Assembly: GCA_022925895.1 (NCBI GenBank)
Contig: JAKSYS010000050.1
Coordinates: 1 to 64,000, forward strand
Source: Fragilaria crotonensis
Taxonomy: Eukaryota > Bacillariophyta > Fragilariophyceae > Fragilariales > Fragilariaceae
Length of the DNA stretch: 64,000 nt
Reading direction: 5' to 3'
The notes below the pieces were generated by a model. That model was not told the DNA's origin. It searched no databases and was given only the letters and a program-made list of their open reading frames with translations. Both the position numbers and the translations under genes were made by a program. Below are positions 22,432 to 34,298 of the stretch, piece by piece (the stretch's first letter is position 1; every line of letters starts with the position of its first letter).

Positions 22432-24600
22432 GAATAAAAATGTAGTTATTGCCACGACTGGAGGGGACGTGAAAACGACCGGTTTGATCAGAGTAGGATT
22501 TCAAGAGAGTGTGATTGGCCAGGAGCATGACAGCAAGTTGATGGGAACGCGGCGCAAGGGACGGAGCAAGATCATCGTCGACAGGGCTGGAGGCGATGTC
22601 GGGGAGCAAAACAGAACGAGTGGAGCGAAGGTTCTTGGCCTCTTGATCTTGATGGCCGAGTGAAGTGGCGATGGATTTCGGGAGATGTTTGCTAATGAGC
22701 TGTGTAGTGAGGCCAGGGAAAGTGGTGAGGTGACCGCGACGGATGGCACGCAGTAATGTAGAAGGAGCCGGACTACCGAGGGTAGTGTGATGATACATTG
22801 CGAGTTCCGCGTGAGATTTATCAAGACGTAGAATACCATTAGCTTGATGAGATGGAGCATCAAGCGGAATAGACCAGAGGCCGTTAGATGTGCGAGTGCC
22901 GGTGATAATGACAGTGTTGTGCTTTAGTATTTTGACATTGTACTTAGAAAAAATGGCAATACAGTCATCATCACATAGCTGAGCGAGAGACACGAGCGTC
23001 CCTGTCTGGAGATCGTTGAGAACAAAAGCAGACTGTGCCGCGGTGCTCAGAAGGGGAGAGAGGGGGAGGAGACCTGTGAGGGTGGAGTTCATGACAGCAC
23101 CGCTAGCCGAGAGGACGGTGGGGCCAGTCAAAGTTGGAGTCGGATGACGGAGATGCACAACGTCAGAAGGGGCGACGAAAGTGCCGGTGGCACCGGAATC
23201 AAGAAGAACATGGGGAGGGGGGCTGTCTACAGGAGGGAGAGGTAAAGTAGTCTCAAAAAGAGGTAAATCATTCTCTAAAGGAATCCCTACGATAGGCCCG
23301 GGGAGTCAAGCGGGGACGAGCCAGAAACAGTGGGACGTGTTGCCGCCTTGCATGTTGGCGAAGGTGGCAGTAGGCTGGTGACCAGGTAGTTGGTTGTTGC
23401 ATTGGTTGCTGGGATGAGCACAGGCACCATGAGACCAGCAGTATGCACGAGGAGCAGGAGTGGAGCCACGACCACGGCTGCCACTGCGATCATTAGTGCG
23501 TCCGTTGCGACCAGCGCGAGGGTTGCGAGTGTGACGCGAATTGCTGGTGCTGGTGGAGAGACCGTTACGCAAAAGGGACATCATGTCGGTCATTTGGGCC
23601 AGGAGAGCAGCCTCGCGAGCAGCAAGAGAAGAGTCGCGCTGTTGGAAGGCAGCATTTGCAACATCGGGAGGTTGAACGACGGGAGGGGATTCGTCGGTAG
23701 ACAGAGCGTCAAGTAGACGCTGAGCAACAAGATCAGCCATAGTGGTGGCAGCGTTTGCTTGGGGAGCGGGTTGCTGATGAAAGACATCGCCAGCATTGGG
23801 CAGGGAACTAAGGTCGCTCTGGGCGTCTCGGAAATGGTCAAGCATGGCGGCCCAGGTCCGGTCGACAAGAGGGCGTCGGTTCCAGAGACGGAGATCCTGT
23901 TGGAGAATGGGCTGGCGAGCAAAGATGACGTATGCCAAGTCCATCATTTGCTGTGGTGTCATGGGAGAACGTGCATGCTCAGCAAGATCGGCGAGATCGT
24001 CGATGGTGTTGAACACTGTGTCAACAGGCTGGGAGATGTCGTAATGCATATTGAAAGTGGACATTTCCTTGGCTTTGACTTGTTGTGGTGTGATTCTACC
24101 GTGAGTGCTAAAAGATGCAGAAGAACCGCGCGAATATCAGTAGAGTATTGGCCGGTAGTGCGATTGAGCAAAGCGCGGAGGTAGAGTTGATCGATAGATT
24201 CAACCACTTGCGCAATGAGCGCCTTCTCTGTAGCTTGACAGAGGTCGAAGGAGAGTTTGAGCTCGCGCCAAACATCTTTAGCAGCTTCGATCTGTGGTCC
24301 TGTGCCATTAGCAGGAGGAACAAATGGGCCGGGGTTAGGAGGGCTAACCCAAGGGACGGTGGTTGCGAGAGTTGCATACCGTTCGTCAGACAGAATGAGG
24401 CCAAGGTGGCCGTATTGGCCGCCTCCAAGTGTGGAGGGAACAGATGCTGCGTTAGCTTTGATCTCGGTTGCGAGAGTCTGTAGAGTTTCGTACGTGGGCT
24501 GGCCATGGATTTTCGTGAGCAACTTGTGCTGGAAGTAAGTGTCATTGACACTAGGGAGCCTGGTAGACATGGCTGGTCGAACGAAGGAATGATCACTAAG
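22432..24600 (-). pseudogene. Copia element: Gag, protease and integrase N-terminal regions
   Basis: Fossil 5' half of the Copia element. A Gag-like region near 23.3-24.6 kb ends in an Arg/Gly-rich stretch and a CX-type Cys/His motif (YCWSHGACAHPSNQC). A protease-like segment and the integrase zinc-binding start (HAELAMYHHTTLG) follow toward 22.4 kb, where the Gypsy element interrupts it. Confidence 0.75.
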
Positions 24601-24603
24601 CTG

Positions 24604-24741
24604 TGTCACTACGGATGAAGTTAATCAATAAGAGCAGCTTAGTAGATTAATGAGATGAGTGGTGAGCGAGAACCAAGTGCGATGGTACGTGACGTCATCT
24701 GTGGATCAGAGAACCCGGAAGTACTAGTGGAGGGAGAAACA
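24604..24741 (-). repeat. Copia element LTR (5' LTR by element orientation)
   Basis: A 138-bp LTR matching 14233-14371 almost base for base, followed by the GAATT target duplication at 24742-24746. It ends 50 bp past the stop codon of the bestrophin-like gene. Confidence 0.9.
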
Positions 24742-24796
24742 GAATTATAACTAAATTAAACATCGAAAAACTTTCACACCGTAGAAGGGGGAGGCA

Positions 24797-26544
24797 CTAC
24801 ACTTTTTCCTTTCGCGGTTCCCAGGCTTCACCGAGAGAAACTTGCCGCTTCCTCAACCGATATTCGTCTGTCTCGCTGGCGTCTACAAAACCGGACTCCA
24901 AAATTCGGTTGCTCATAGTCCAAGTAAAGGTGACGTAGAAGATAACTGACAAGTCAGTGAGATCATCGCCGAATGGATCATTCATTTTTTGTCCCAAAAG
25001 GCGTAGTCCATTGACAAAAATCGCTTGCAGCACAACTACCAAGAGCACCAAAATGTCTCCGAACCAAAAACTTCCGTCCCAATACCAACTTTGTAGGCAG
25101 CCGACACCGCGAATAGAGGCAAATACAATGCAGTCAAAAGTGAAATGAAATGAACGTAGAAGAACGGGATTGGTAAGTCAGCGGCATCGTAGATCGTTCC
25201 AAGGGCAGCGCGAAGTCTCAAGATATGATCACGAAATTCCCGTGAGAGTTCGTGGTCGATGATACCTTGAGCATGGCAGGCTTGGATTTCACGTAGACAC
25301 CATACGATCAACTCTCGATTGCAAGATCCACCCTTGTCGAGGTCAATTGTATTCATTCGTTCAAGTTCCCTGGCAGTCAACAGGCCAAAATCCTTATTAA
25401 GCTTCACGAAAAAGTTCGCGTAGCTGTATGTCGACGACAGTCCCACATACCCAGCGACGTGTGCCGCATTCATGTACCTAAGTAGTCGTTGCGCAGTGGT
25501 TTTCGGGAGGTAGGTAGTTGCTAGGGACGCAACATCAAGAATACGACCCTTGCACGCCATTGCCGCATCGTATTGATCGAAGTAGCGGGCGTGGCTGTTA
25601 TTCACGTAAAGCGCTAAGAAGAAGGTGATAAAACCACCGATCGTCGTAAGATTTCCGTCGCCAAGACCTGCGACAAAAGCGGGAATTTCCGAATACCGAG
25701 CTAGTAGGCGAGTCGTAATGTATAGGATGACAGTGATCCAAAACAAAGAATCTTCCAAGAGAAATTTCATGACTGTACCATCGACGCAGCAGAGAGTCTT
25801 CCAAACATCGTGTTCTCCGCGAAGGAGAATTGCCCGACGACGCTTCTCGATGGCTTCAAGTTCTTCCCATGTGTGTTCACCAATAGGAATAGGTGGTGCA
25901 ATTTCCGGGCCTTCAACGGATTTCTCATCTGTCAAATCGATAAGGTCCTCGTGGTCAGCACGGTTGACTTGTCGAGATAGTTCAGATGCATGCACAGCCA
26001 CGTACTCACCCAAAGATTGTTCATCCAACGGCACAGCAGTTGCAGAGTCAGGTACGGTCGCAGGAAGAAGTCTGGCCGCAGGAACAAGAGAATCTGCTGG
26101 GGCTGGTGCAGTTGGCAACGTAAGCGTTGAATGACGCTCTCGAAGGACTTTACTACGGGCGTCGCGACCGCGATGACCATTCTCCATAGCGTCATCGTCA
26201 ATTGTGACGCCATTGCCTTTCAAAGTCCCAGTCGGTTCAGTCGACAGTGTTACCTCAATTGCGTCTTTGGGGAGTTCATCTGCCGTCACCTCCGAGCCCA
26301 ATGGTTGGGGCGCTGGAATTCCGTTACTTCCTTGACTGTCGCGGCGACGTCGTTCGCTGGTGCGCCTGGCTTTCTCTCCGGGTGCCCGGTTACTCTTACT
26401 CCTGCGACTTCCGTGCTCTTTTCTTGATGGCCGTTCATTTTCTGAGTCTGCGGGGACGGCCAATAGCGCTGCATCTCTTCGTGCAAGAGATGGCGCTGCG
26501 TCGGCTTGAGAAGTCGTCGGCGCAGCATCTGCTGGGCGATCCAT
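24797..26544 (-). CDS. Bestrophin-like membrane channel protein (one apparent frame break)
   Basis: A long disordered N-terminus (about 225 residues, rich in Ala/Arg/Glu) precedes a bestrophin-type core: EELEAIEKRRRAIL, DSLFWITVILYI, GGFITFFLALYVNNSHARYFDQY, PIPFFYVHFISLLTALYLPLFAV, LLVVVLQAIFVNGLRLLGQ and NDPFGDDLTDLSV. The last resembles the NPFGxDDDDF clasp of bestrophins. Bestrophins are anion channels; plastid or other membranes are possible sites. Two frames (26544-25036 and 25051-24797) overlap at a T5 run (A5 on the plus strand at 25066-25070). One more T there would keep the frame and align exactly with the paralogue at 12383-13586. This is either a one-base assembly error or a recent lesion. 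A MITE lies 31 bp upstream of the ATG and the Copia LTR 50 bp downstream of the stop. Confidence 0.75.
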
Positions 26545-27552
26545 GGTGGGAAATGAGGAATGAGTTGAGTGATCCGGGAGCCCGTGCTTGTCCCCAAATC
26601 GAGCCGGCCATGACCTGCAGAATTGTACGGGAGTACTGAGTTCTACTTATTACTGGTACAGTGTACGGTATTTCTATCCTCAAAAGAGCAGTCTGAGATT
26701 CGTAGGTAGAGTTGATGTGTAACTTAAATTGCAATATAATTTATAAAGTCGATTTTTTTAGAAAAGCTCGATCGGCTCGAATAGGGGACATACAAGGCCT
26801 CCCCAGATCCTAAGTAGTACAATACACTTTACACTATACACCAGCAGTCTGTGGTTGTAATGTCTATGTCATAATGTCCTATGTCCCATACCGGTAGTTT
26901 CTTATGCCTTTTGCCACATTCCGGTATCGTACTCCAGTACAGTTTTCAGTACTCCGAGCTCCGAGCGGTACAATGGACATCTCAGAATTCACTACGCTGT
27001 ACCGGTTGCTACAGTAGCTAGAGTCCAGTCTGCAACTGCCATCCAGAATGTGTGTTGGGAAATAAGTCGTAGGAAATAAGTGCCTCTAACCAGTAATGTA
27101 TTTCGTACTCTAATGAGAGTTCTAAGCTTAGAAAGAGTACTCTAATACCTCCTGAAGGGGTTTTCTCACGTCAACGTATGGGTCCTGAGTGATAAGCTGA
27201 CAGAAAAGTCTGCGAAGCTATGATTAGGCCACCGATTGGACGCCGTGAGGTATTCTTGTAGACCAATCGCCTCCAGCGTTTCTGCAAAGACAGATTTAGA
27301 ACGGCAGTTTTCGGATCTGATGTATCCGGTGGCTTCTTTACGCAGTGTAACACATCTAAGGTTCAAGTATTCCTCATGGAGTGTGGAGATCTGCCCAGAA
27401 GCCACCTCATGAGAAGTAGTGAATTTCCAGATGAGATCAGAGAAGTCGGTGTTCATCGTTTCGTCCCTTTTTCCTTTTTTGAACCTTTCCCTCAGAGCGG
27501 TATAACTGACTTTTCATGAGAAAGGGAATTTCTCAAAGTGGATTATCAAGCT
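26545..27552. other. Spacer between the bestrophin-like gene and EIF1AD
   Basis: Holds the MITE at 26576-26803, then GTAC/ACCGGT-rich spacer DNA (26820-27010). No gene is supported. A 96-codon minus-strand frame at 27166-27456 has no recognisable motif. Confidence 0.55.
26576..26803. mobile_element. MITE family A, copy 2
   Basis: A 228-bp copy of the element at 10664-10890: the same terminal inverted repeats with a few differences, and the same AT-rich interior. GATCC stands immediately left of it (26571-26575) and again two bases past its right end, a possible but inexact target duplication. It lies 31 bp upstream of the bestrophin-like ATG, so it is likely in the 5'UTR or core promoter. 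Confidence 0.8.
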
Positions 27553-28086
27553 TCATTCTTCTTCGCTCTCGTCTTCGGATGAATCCTCCAATACCACCTT
27601 TGTTGCACGATTTGTGTTGAGCACAAGATCCTCGTCTTGATCATAGCCTTGATCGTAAACAATGCCATTATTTGATGCATCGTCCAGAGGCTCATCTTCC
27701 TCGTTATCGTGGTCTTCAACGTCAACAACATCGAATTCCTTGGGCCATAAATTCTTCCTCCGCAAATGCTTTATTTGTTCCTTATAGAGAATCCGCTCAA
27801 TAATAAATCTCACGCCGGTTCTGGTATCCTCCCCACCGTTATCTTCACCTCCTTGCACAATCACATAATCGTTTCGTCTCACCCACACGAGCTTGTGAAA
27901 CTTGGTTGGCAAGATGGCGAGTTGGGGATGGTCGGCGTTTGTGGGTGTCGTAATATCAAATTGATTTCCTCCTCGTGTTGCCACAACTTTGGCAATCAAT
28001 TGATTCTCTCCTGGCTCGGGAAGATCATTGATGACAGAATCTGTCAAGTGCTTGCGATACTGCGATCGTCTTCCGAGGCCGGACAT
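27553..28086 (-). CDS. EIF1AD: EIF1AD-like S1/IF1 RNA-binding protein
   Basis: A 177-residue protein with an eIF1A-like OB fold at about residues 22-105: GENQLIAKVVATRGGNQFDI, PTKFHKLVWVRRNDYVIVQ, and then RFIIERILYKEQIKHLRRKNLWPKEF. The last block, with its LWPxxF signature, separates EIF1AD (Haponin, Obelix) from eIF1A itself. The tail is acidic, contains LNTNRAT, and ends SSEDESEEE, as in animal EIF1AD. The animal protein acts in late 40S subunit maturation; a like role here is inferred. It is divergent from the beta-tubulin gene. Confidence 0.88.
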   Translation of the reverse strand: MSGLGRRSQYRKHLTDSVINDLPEPGENQLIAKVVATRGGNQFDITTPTNADHPQLAILPTKFHKLVWVRRNDYVIVQGGEDNGGEDTRTGVRFIIERILYKEQIKHLRRKNLWPKEFDVVDVEDHDNEEDEPLDDASNNGIVYDQGYDQDEDLVLNTNRATKVVLEDSSEDESEEE

Positions 28087-30252
<2,166 letters not shown>

Positions 30253-30426
30253 AGTGTTATTGTTTTGTTGCCGAATGATTGTGGCCTGCCAATAGCATTG
30301 GATGCTAATGTAATAGGAATGCTGTAGTGTGAAGCTGCAATTGGACAGGACAGAAAAGCGAAAATTGCTACAGAATAGCACTCCCATGTAGTACTGCATT
30401 AATAACATCCAATGACGATGTACGCT

Positions 30427-31041
30427 CTACTGTTGCACCTGCAAAGGCTGGCCTGTCTGTTCCAGGGCCTTGATTCTTGCTTCTAGCTCTGCGTTCTTTT
30501 CTTTTGCCAACTCTAGCTCAGCCTTCTCTTTCTGGATCTCGGCTTCCTGACGGTAGTCACGCATTTCGTTGCCGTAGCTGTTCATGGCTCCAAGCCCATA
30601 CCCAAGGCCTACCCCTCCAAATGGATTGTATCCATATCCAAAACCCCCGCCAAATGGACTGATGACAACAGGTGGCGAAGCAATCATGGGTCGGATGATG
30701 GTGGTCGACGACCTGTATGCTGTAGGGGGAGCCCTGCTGGGGCCGCGGCTACGGGAGTATCCGCCGCCTCCAGATCGTCCCCCGGCACGACCACCGCTAC
30801 GACCGGCCAAGATTAATTCAGTGGATCCGGCGAAATCGGTAGCTGCGAACGCAGGAGCTGCAGTGGCGATACTTGCGGCAAGAAAGGCCGTGGCAATCAC
30901 TTTTGCCACGTCGTTATTTCTCGATTCCTGCATCTGAAGCGCTGTCTTGGAGGCATGGCCCGAAACTGGAGTTGGAGAAAATGCATTAGCAATTGCGAGG
31001 CACAAGGCAAACCAAGTGAAAGTGGTGGTGAAGGATCTCAT
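30427..31041 (-). CDS. Thylakoid-lumen-type plastid protein with Gly/Arg-rich centre and coiled-coil tail
   Basis: A 204-residue protein that I do not recognise. The N-terminus has a three-stage look: an ER signal peptide (FTWFALCLAIANA) with Phe after the cleavage site (NA-FSPTP, the ASAFAP-type diatom plastid signal), a short transit part, and then a second hydrophobic stretch ending in an AxA site (FLAASIATAAPAFAA) as for thylakoid lumen import. A Gly/Arg/Ser-rich segment (GRSGGRAGGRSGGGG) and a Gly/Tyr/Phe-rich segment follow. The C-terminal 45 residues are a charged helix (KEKAELELAKEKNAELEARI) likely to form a coiled coil. Location is well supported by the presequence; function is unknown. 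Confidence 0.75.
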   Translation of the reverse strand: MRSFTTTFTWFALCLAIANAFSPTPVSGHASKTALQMQESRNNDVAKVIATAFLAASIATAAPAFAATDFAGSTELILAGRSGGRAGGRSGGGGYSRSRGPSRAPPTAYRSSTTIIRPMIASPPVVISPFGGGFGYGYNPFGGVGLGYGLGAMNSYGNEMRDYRQEAEIQKEKAELELAKEKNAELEARIKALEQTGQPLQVQQ

Positions 31042-31484
31042 GGTCGAAGAAAGGATAGGCTCTCGTGAAATTTATGTTTGAAAGTGTCGTAATGAGTCAC
31101 CAGGCCTTGTGTGGAGGATTGAAGCCAATCTGAGGATCCGATGCCAGATGCTCTGCTGATGCGAGATCCAAGGTGATTGTTGTTGAGTCAGTACAAGGTA
31201 CGGAGTACTGTATAGCGACTAGTAGATGCGTTGTCTGCACACAGCAGAGATGCACGTGCTTACGATTGACGCAGTCGACGGACAGTTGACTGTTGTCAGC
31301 CTGAGTCCCGCAGACTTAGGTGACACCACCACTTTGCACTTCCTCCGACTTTCGCTACTTGAGACGTCACGCAGGAGGCACCGATGTCAACCGATTTTCA
31401 TTTTTCCAAGCTTCTGGTTTCACTCGATCTCAATTCTGGTGAGAAAGAAGAGCCTGATCGGCTTACATTTGATTCATCGCGATT
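31042..31484. other. Divergent spacer upstream of proline dehydrogenase
   Basis: About 440 bp between the thylakoid-type gene and PRODH. No gene is supported. A short GTAC-type tract lies at 31190-31225. It should contain both promoters. Confidence 0.5.
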
Positions 31485-33163
31485 ATGTTTCTCCATTTGT
31501 CCAATCTCTGTAGAGCCATCCCCGCAGGCTCGCAAGCAGTTCGTCGCGGATGGAATGGTGCTCTCGCCACCCAGCGCTTCAAGAGCGCGGCTACCTTCGA
31601 TCGTATGGACACACCGATCGAAAATCAGCACCATGTCAGACCAAAGCTGCCAGACTTCTCTGATGCACAAGCGGCCTACTCTTCCAAAACCACCGCACAG
31701 CTCCTTCGTGCTGCGTTGGTCTACAATCTGTGCAACATTACGCCACTTGTTCAGAACGCAGAAGTGCTGCTGCGAACCAGTCGAAAATTGTTTGGTGATT
31801 TTTGTTGATTCCCTCCTCAAAGCGACTCTTTTCGGTCATTTTGCGCGGAGAGGATGAAGATCGTATCAAACCTGTGTTGGAGGATCTCAAGTCCCACGGA
31901 ATTGGTGGGATCCTCGACTATGCCGCCGAATCTGACACTGTGCCCCAACCTGCCAGCCATTCCAACGTGTACAAACTCCCGAACACTAAGGAGTACGACT
32001 ATGAGTCGGAAGCCGCCTGCGACGAACATGTGGAAGTCTTTCGTAGCTGCATTCGATCCGTTCACAAGGTCGCCCCAGATGGCTTTGCTGCTGTCAAAGT
32101 GACGGCGTTGGGAAATCCCAAGTTGTTGGAGCGCATGTCGACCGCTATCGTGGAAGCTGGGCGGTTATTCACTCGATTCGATGGCAATGGAGATGGCGTT
32201 GTCACAACAGAGGAGTTCCAGCAGGGGTATGCCCAGTTTTTCAACTACAACGACCAAGACCTTGAGCAATTGGTCAAGTACCTGGATTATGACAATTCGG
32301 GACATGTCGACTACATAACTTGGTCGAAGTTACTACGTCCAAGTGATCTTCCGAAGATCACGGCCAACTGCAGAGCTGTTGGCCCCTTAGCACGCGCCAC
32401 GCCTACGGACGAAGAGCTAGAGCTGATTGAGGTCATGTTTCGGCGTGCACACACAATCGCAGAAGAGGCTGCTCAATGTGGAACTCGCGTCCTCATTGAT
32501 GCCGAGCAGGCCCGTTTCCAACCAGCGATCGACAATTTGGTTTTGGAACTTCAGCAAAAATACAACGCGGTTGAGGCCACTGACGTGCCGATCATTTTCA
32601 ACACATACCAATGCTATCGCAAAGGCGAGCTGGACGAAATCAAGACCGACGTCGAAAGGTCAGAAAGGTACAACTATCATTTTGGTGCCAAGTTGGTCCG
32701 CGGTGCTTACATGGAAAGCGAGCGCGCGCGTGCGGAGAGGTTGCAGTATCCGAGTCCTATCAACGACACCATCGAAGATACCCATCAGTGCTACAATGAT
32801 GCCGTCGATTTTCTCCTTAGACACAGCATCAAAACAGACAAAAAGCTCGAAGTTATGTGTGCCACCCACAATCAAGAAAGTATTGAAAAGGCACTGCATA
32901 TCATGGATGAACTGGGCATCATGAAGCAAGATGGAAAAGTCCGCTTCGAGCAGCTTTTCAGTATGTCCGACAATTTAACCTTCAACTTGGGGGCGCAGGC
33001 TACAAAGCATACAAGTATGTTCCATACGGTCAGGTCGCAAGTCATGCCATACCTGATGCGTCGAGCACAAGAGAATAGTGCGCTTATGGGAAATGCCAAC
33101 CGCGAGTTGAAACTCTTGAAGGAAGAACTCCTTCGCCGTTTCAACCCGGTGTCGGCAGTTTAG
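31485..33163 (+). CDS. Proline dehydrogenase with an inserted EF-hand pair (apparent frame breaks)
   Basis: PRODH oxidises proline to pyrroline-5-carboxylate in mitochondria with FAD. The start at 31485 gives an Arg-rich mitochondrial presequence. The main frame (31802-33163) holds the barrel: GGILDYAAESD, FAAVKVTALGNPKLLER, RVLIDAEQARFQPAI, IIFNTYQCYRK, YHFGAKLVRGAYMESERAR, EVMCATHNQESI, and the C-terminal QLFSMSDNLTF with YLMRRAQENS. An insert near 32165-32335 has one canonical EF-hand loop (DGNGDGVVTTEE) and one with a weak position 12 (DYDNSGHVDYIT). Between 31795 and 31860 the reading passes through all three frames: GDF, then VDSLLKATLFGHFA, then RGEDEDR, as conserved PRODH sequence. 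Two extra bases within about 50 bp would explain this. It is an assembly error, a recent lesion or a real recoding site. Confidence 0.85.
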
Positions 33164-33359
33164 TGACGTGATGCGTACGCCGACGTAACAGGATTAATCG
33201 ATGATTTTAATTTTACGGCCTTGTTTCTAATCTTGACCATCTGCAAGCGTGCAACCTGGATGACATACACGTTCGCGTACCGCATAGCTGGCGACGGCGT
33301 GTAAGATATCAGTGCGTGTTGGTCAACGACTGGTGTAGCGTTCGTTCCCATTCGTAAAT

Positions 33360-34298
33360 CTATTTTTTCCAAGGCAACATAGATTTCTTTCCTTCTTCCG
33401 CCTTCTCGTCAACCCCAGGAGCCACGTCCTTCCCCGCTTCTTCCGGGACCATTTCAACCTTGATCTCCTCAGCCACAGCCGGTGGTGATGCCTTTGTAGT
33501 GGTTTCACTACTCGCCTTCTTAGCAGCCATTTTGGCGAGGTTCTCCTTTTTCTTGGCCTCCGCTTGTCGCTCGTCCAAAATTTGACTAATAACGTAGTAA
33601 CCGTATGCCGTCGCGTACACTCCCACCACCACACCCAATGTCGCTTCTGCGGCTTGCGTCAGAGAAAACTGCTTATTGACAACGGGAAGGGTAAAGGTGG
33701 ATTCCCAAAATGGTGTCGACAAGGACGGAGCCGAATCTGATGATGATGTTGCGACGACCTTGGTAATGTACACCGTCTGCGCGCGTGGAATGACCATGGA
33801 TGCTCGCTGTTCGTCGGTTGGGGCCAAGAATGGCAATTTTGGTAAGAGTGGGGACAAGATCTTCAAGGTGAAGAATCCTTCTTGACTATCCACTTCGAAA
33901 TACACCGGCTCCCCGTTAACATTCAAACGAATTTGCCCGGCAAGGGCATCCAAAGCGGCCTGTTTCAACTCAGTCGGTGGGACGATGGTCACTTCTGGTG
34001 GAGGAGGGAAGACGCCGTCCAAATCGTTTGACAACTTTTGCGCTGATGCAAGAAAGTCCTTCACTGCAGTTTGCAACTGACCACGATGGGAAAAGAGGTT
34101 CTTGGCGGCACCGAATGGATCGATATCGGCTTTGATGTTCAAGACCAACGCTGTGGGAGGGGCGTCTTGGGCTGGGGCAATAAGCGGACCGCCGAGCAGA
34201 GCAGAGGCAGCAATAGTAGCCGCGCCGAAGGCCCTGGGCGCTTGTAACCCCGAGACTGACGACGCGACGAGGAGAAAGACGGTTGGAGTGAGTTTCAT
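33360..34298 (-). CDS. Signal-peptide-bearing plastid-type protein with one C-terminal membrane segment
   Basis: A 312-residue protein that I do not recognise. It begins with a signal peptide (FLLVASSVSGLQAPRAFG) whose SGLQAP site resembles a diatom plastid presequence. An Ala-rich stretch (AATIAASALLGGPLIAPAQ) that could be a second, lumenal signal follows. The middle is a Pro-rich globular part (FPPPPEVTIVPP, then GQIRLNVNGEPVYFEVDSQEGFF). A membrane segment near residue 225-245 (TLGVVVGVYATAYGYYVIS) precedes a Lys/Ala/Glu-rich tail ending SMLPWKK. A thylakoid or envelope protein fits, but the localisation is only inferred. Confidence 0.65.
   Translation of the reverse strand: MKLTPTVFLLVASSVSGLQAPRAFGAATIAASALLGGPLIAPAQDAPPTALVLNIKADIDPFGAAKNLFSHRGQLQTAVKDFLASAQKLSNDLDGVFPPPPEVTIVPPTELKQAALDALAGQIRLNVNGEPVYFEVDSQEGFFTLKILSPLLPKLPFLAPTDEQRASMVIPRAQTVYITKVVATSSSDSAPSLSTPFWESTFTLPVVNKQFSLTQAAEATLGVVVGVYATAYGYYVISQILDERQAEAKKKENLAKMAAKKASSETTTKASPPAVAEEIKVEMVPEEAGKDVAPGVDEKAEEGKKSMLPWKK

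Larger units (their letters stand above)
14233..24741 (-). mobile_element. Copia-type LTR retrotransposon (diatom CoDi-like), broken fossil, host of a nested Gypsy element
   Basis: The element runs on the minus strand between two short LTRs of about 139 bp (TG...CA ends) and is flanked by the 5-bp target duplication GAATT at 14228-14232 and 24742-24746. Parts in 5'-3' order of the element: a Gag-like region with a Cys/His motif (about 23.3-24.6 kb), a protease-like region (about 22.6-23.3 kb), integrase (split by the nested element, about 22.4-22.9 and 16.0-17.2 kb), and reverse transcriptase with RNase H (about 14.4-16.0 kb). That Copia order (integrase before RT) sets the family. The coding part looks broken in roughly five or more places besides the nested insertion. 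The near-identical LTRs point to a recent arrival. Confidence 0.9.

Noticed and set aside
27166-27456. 96-codon minus-strand frame
   Set aside because: No family motif, no splice support, and it lies in spacer DNA.
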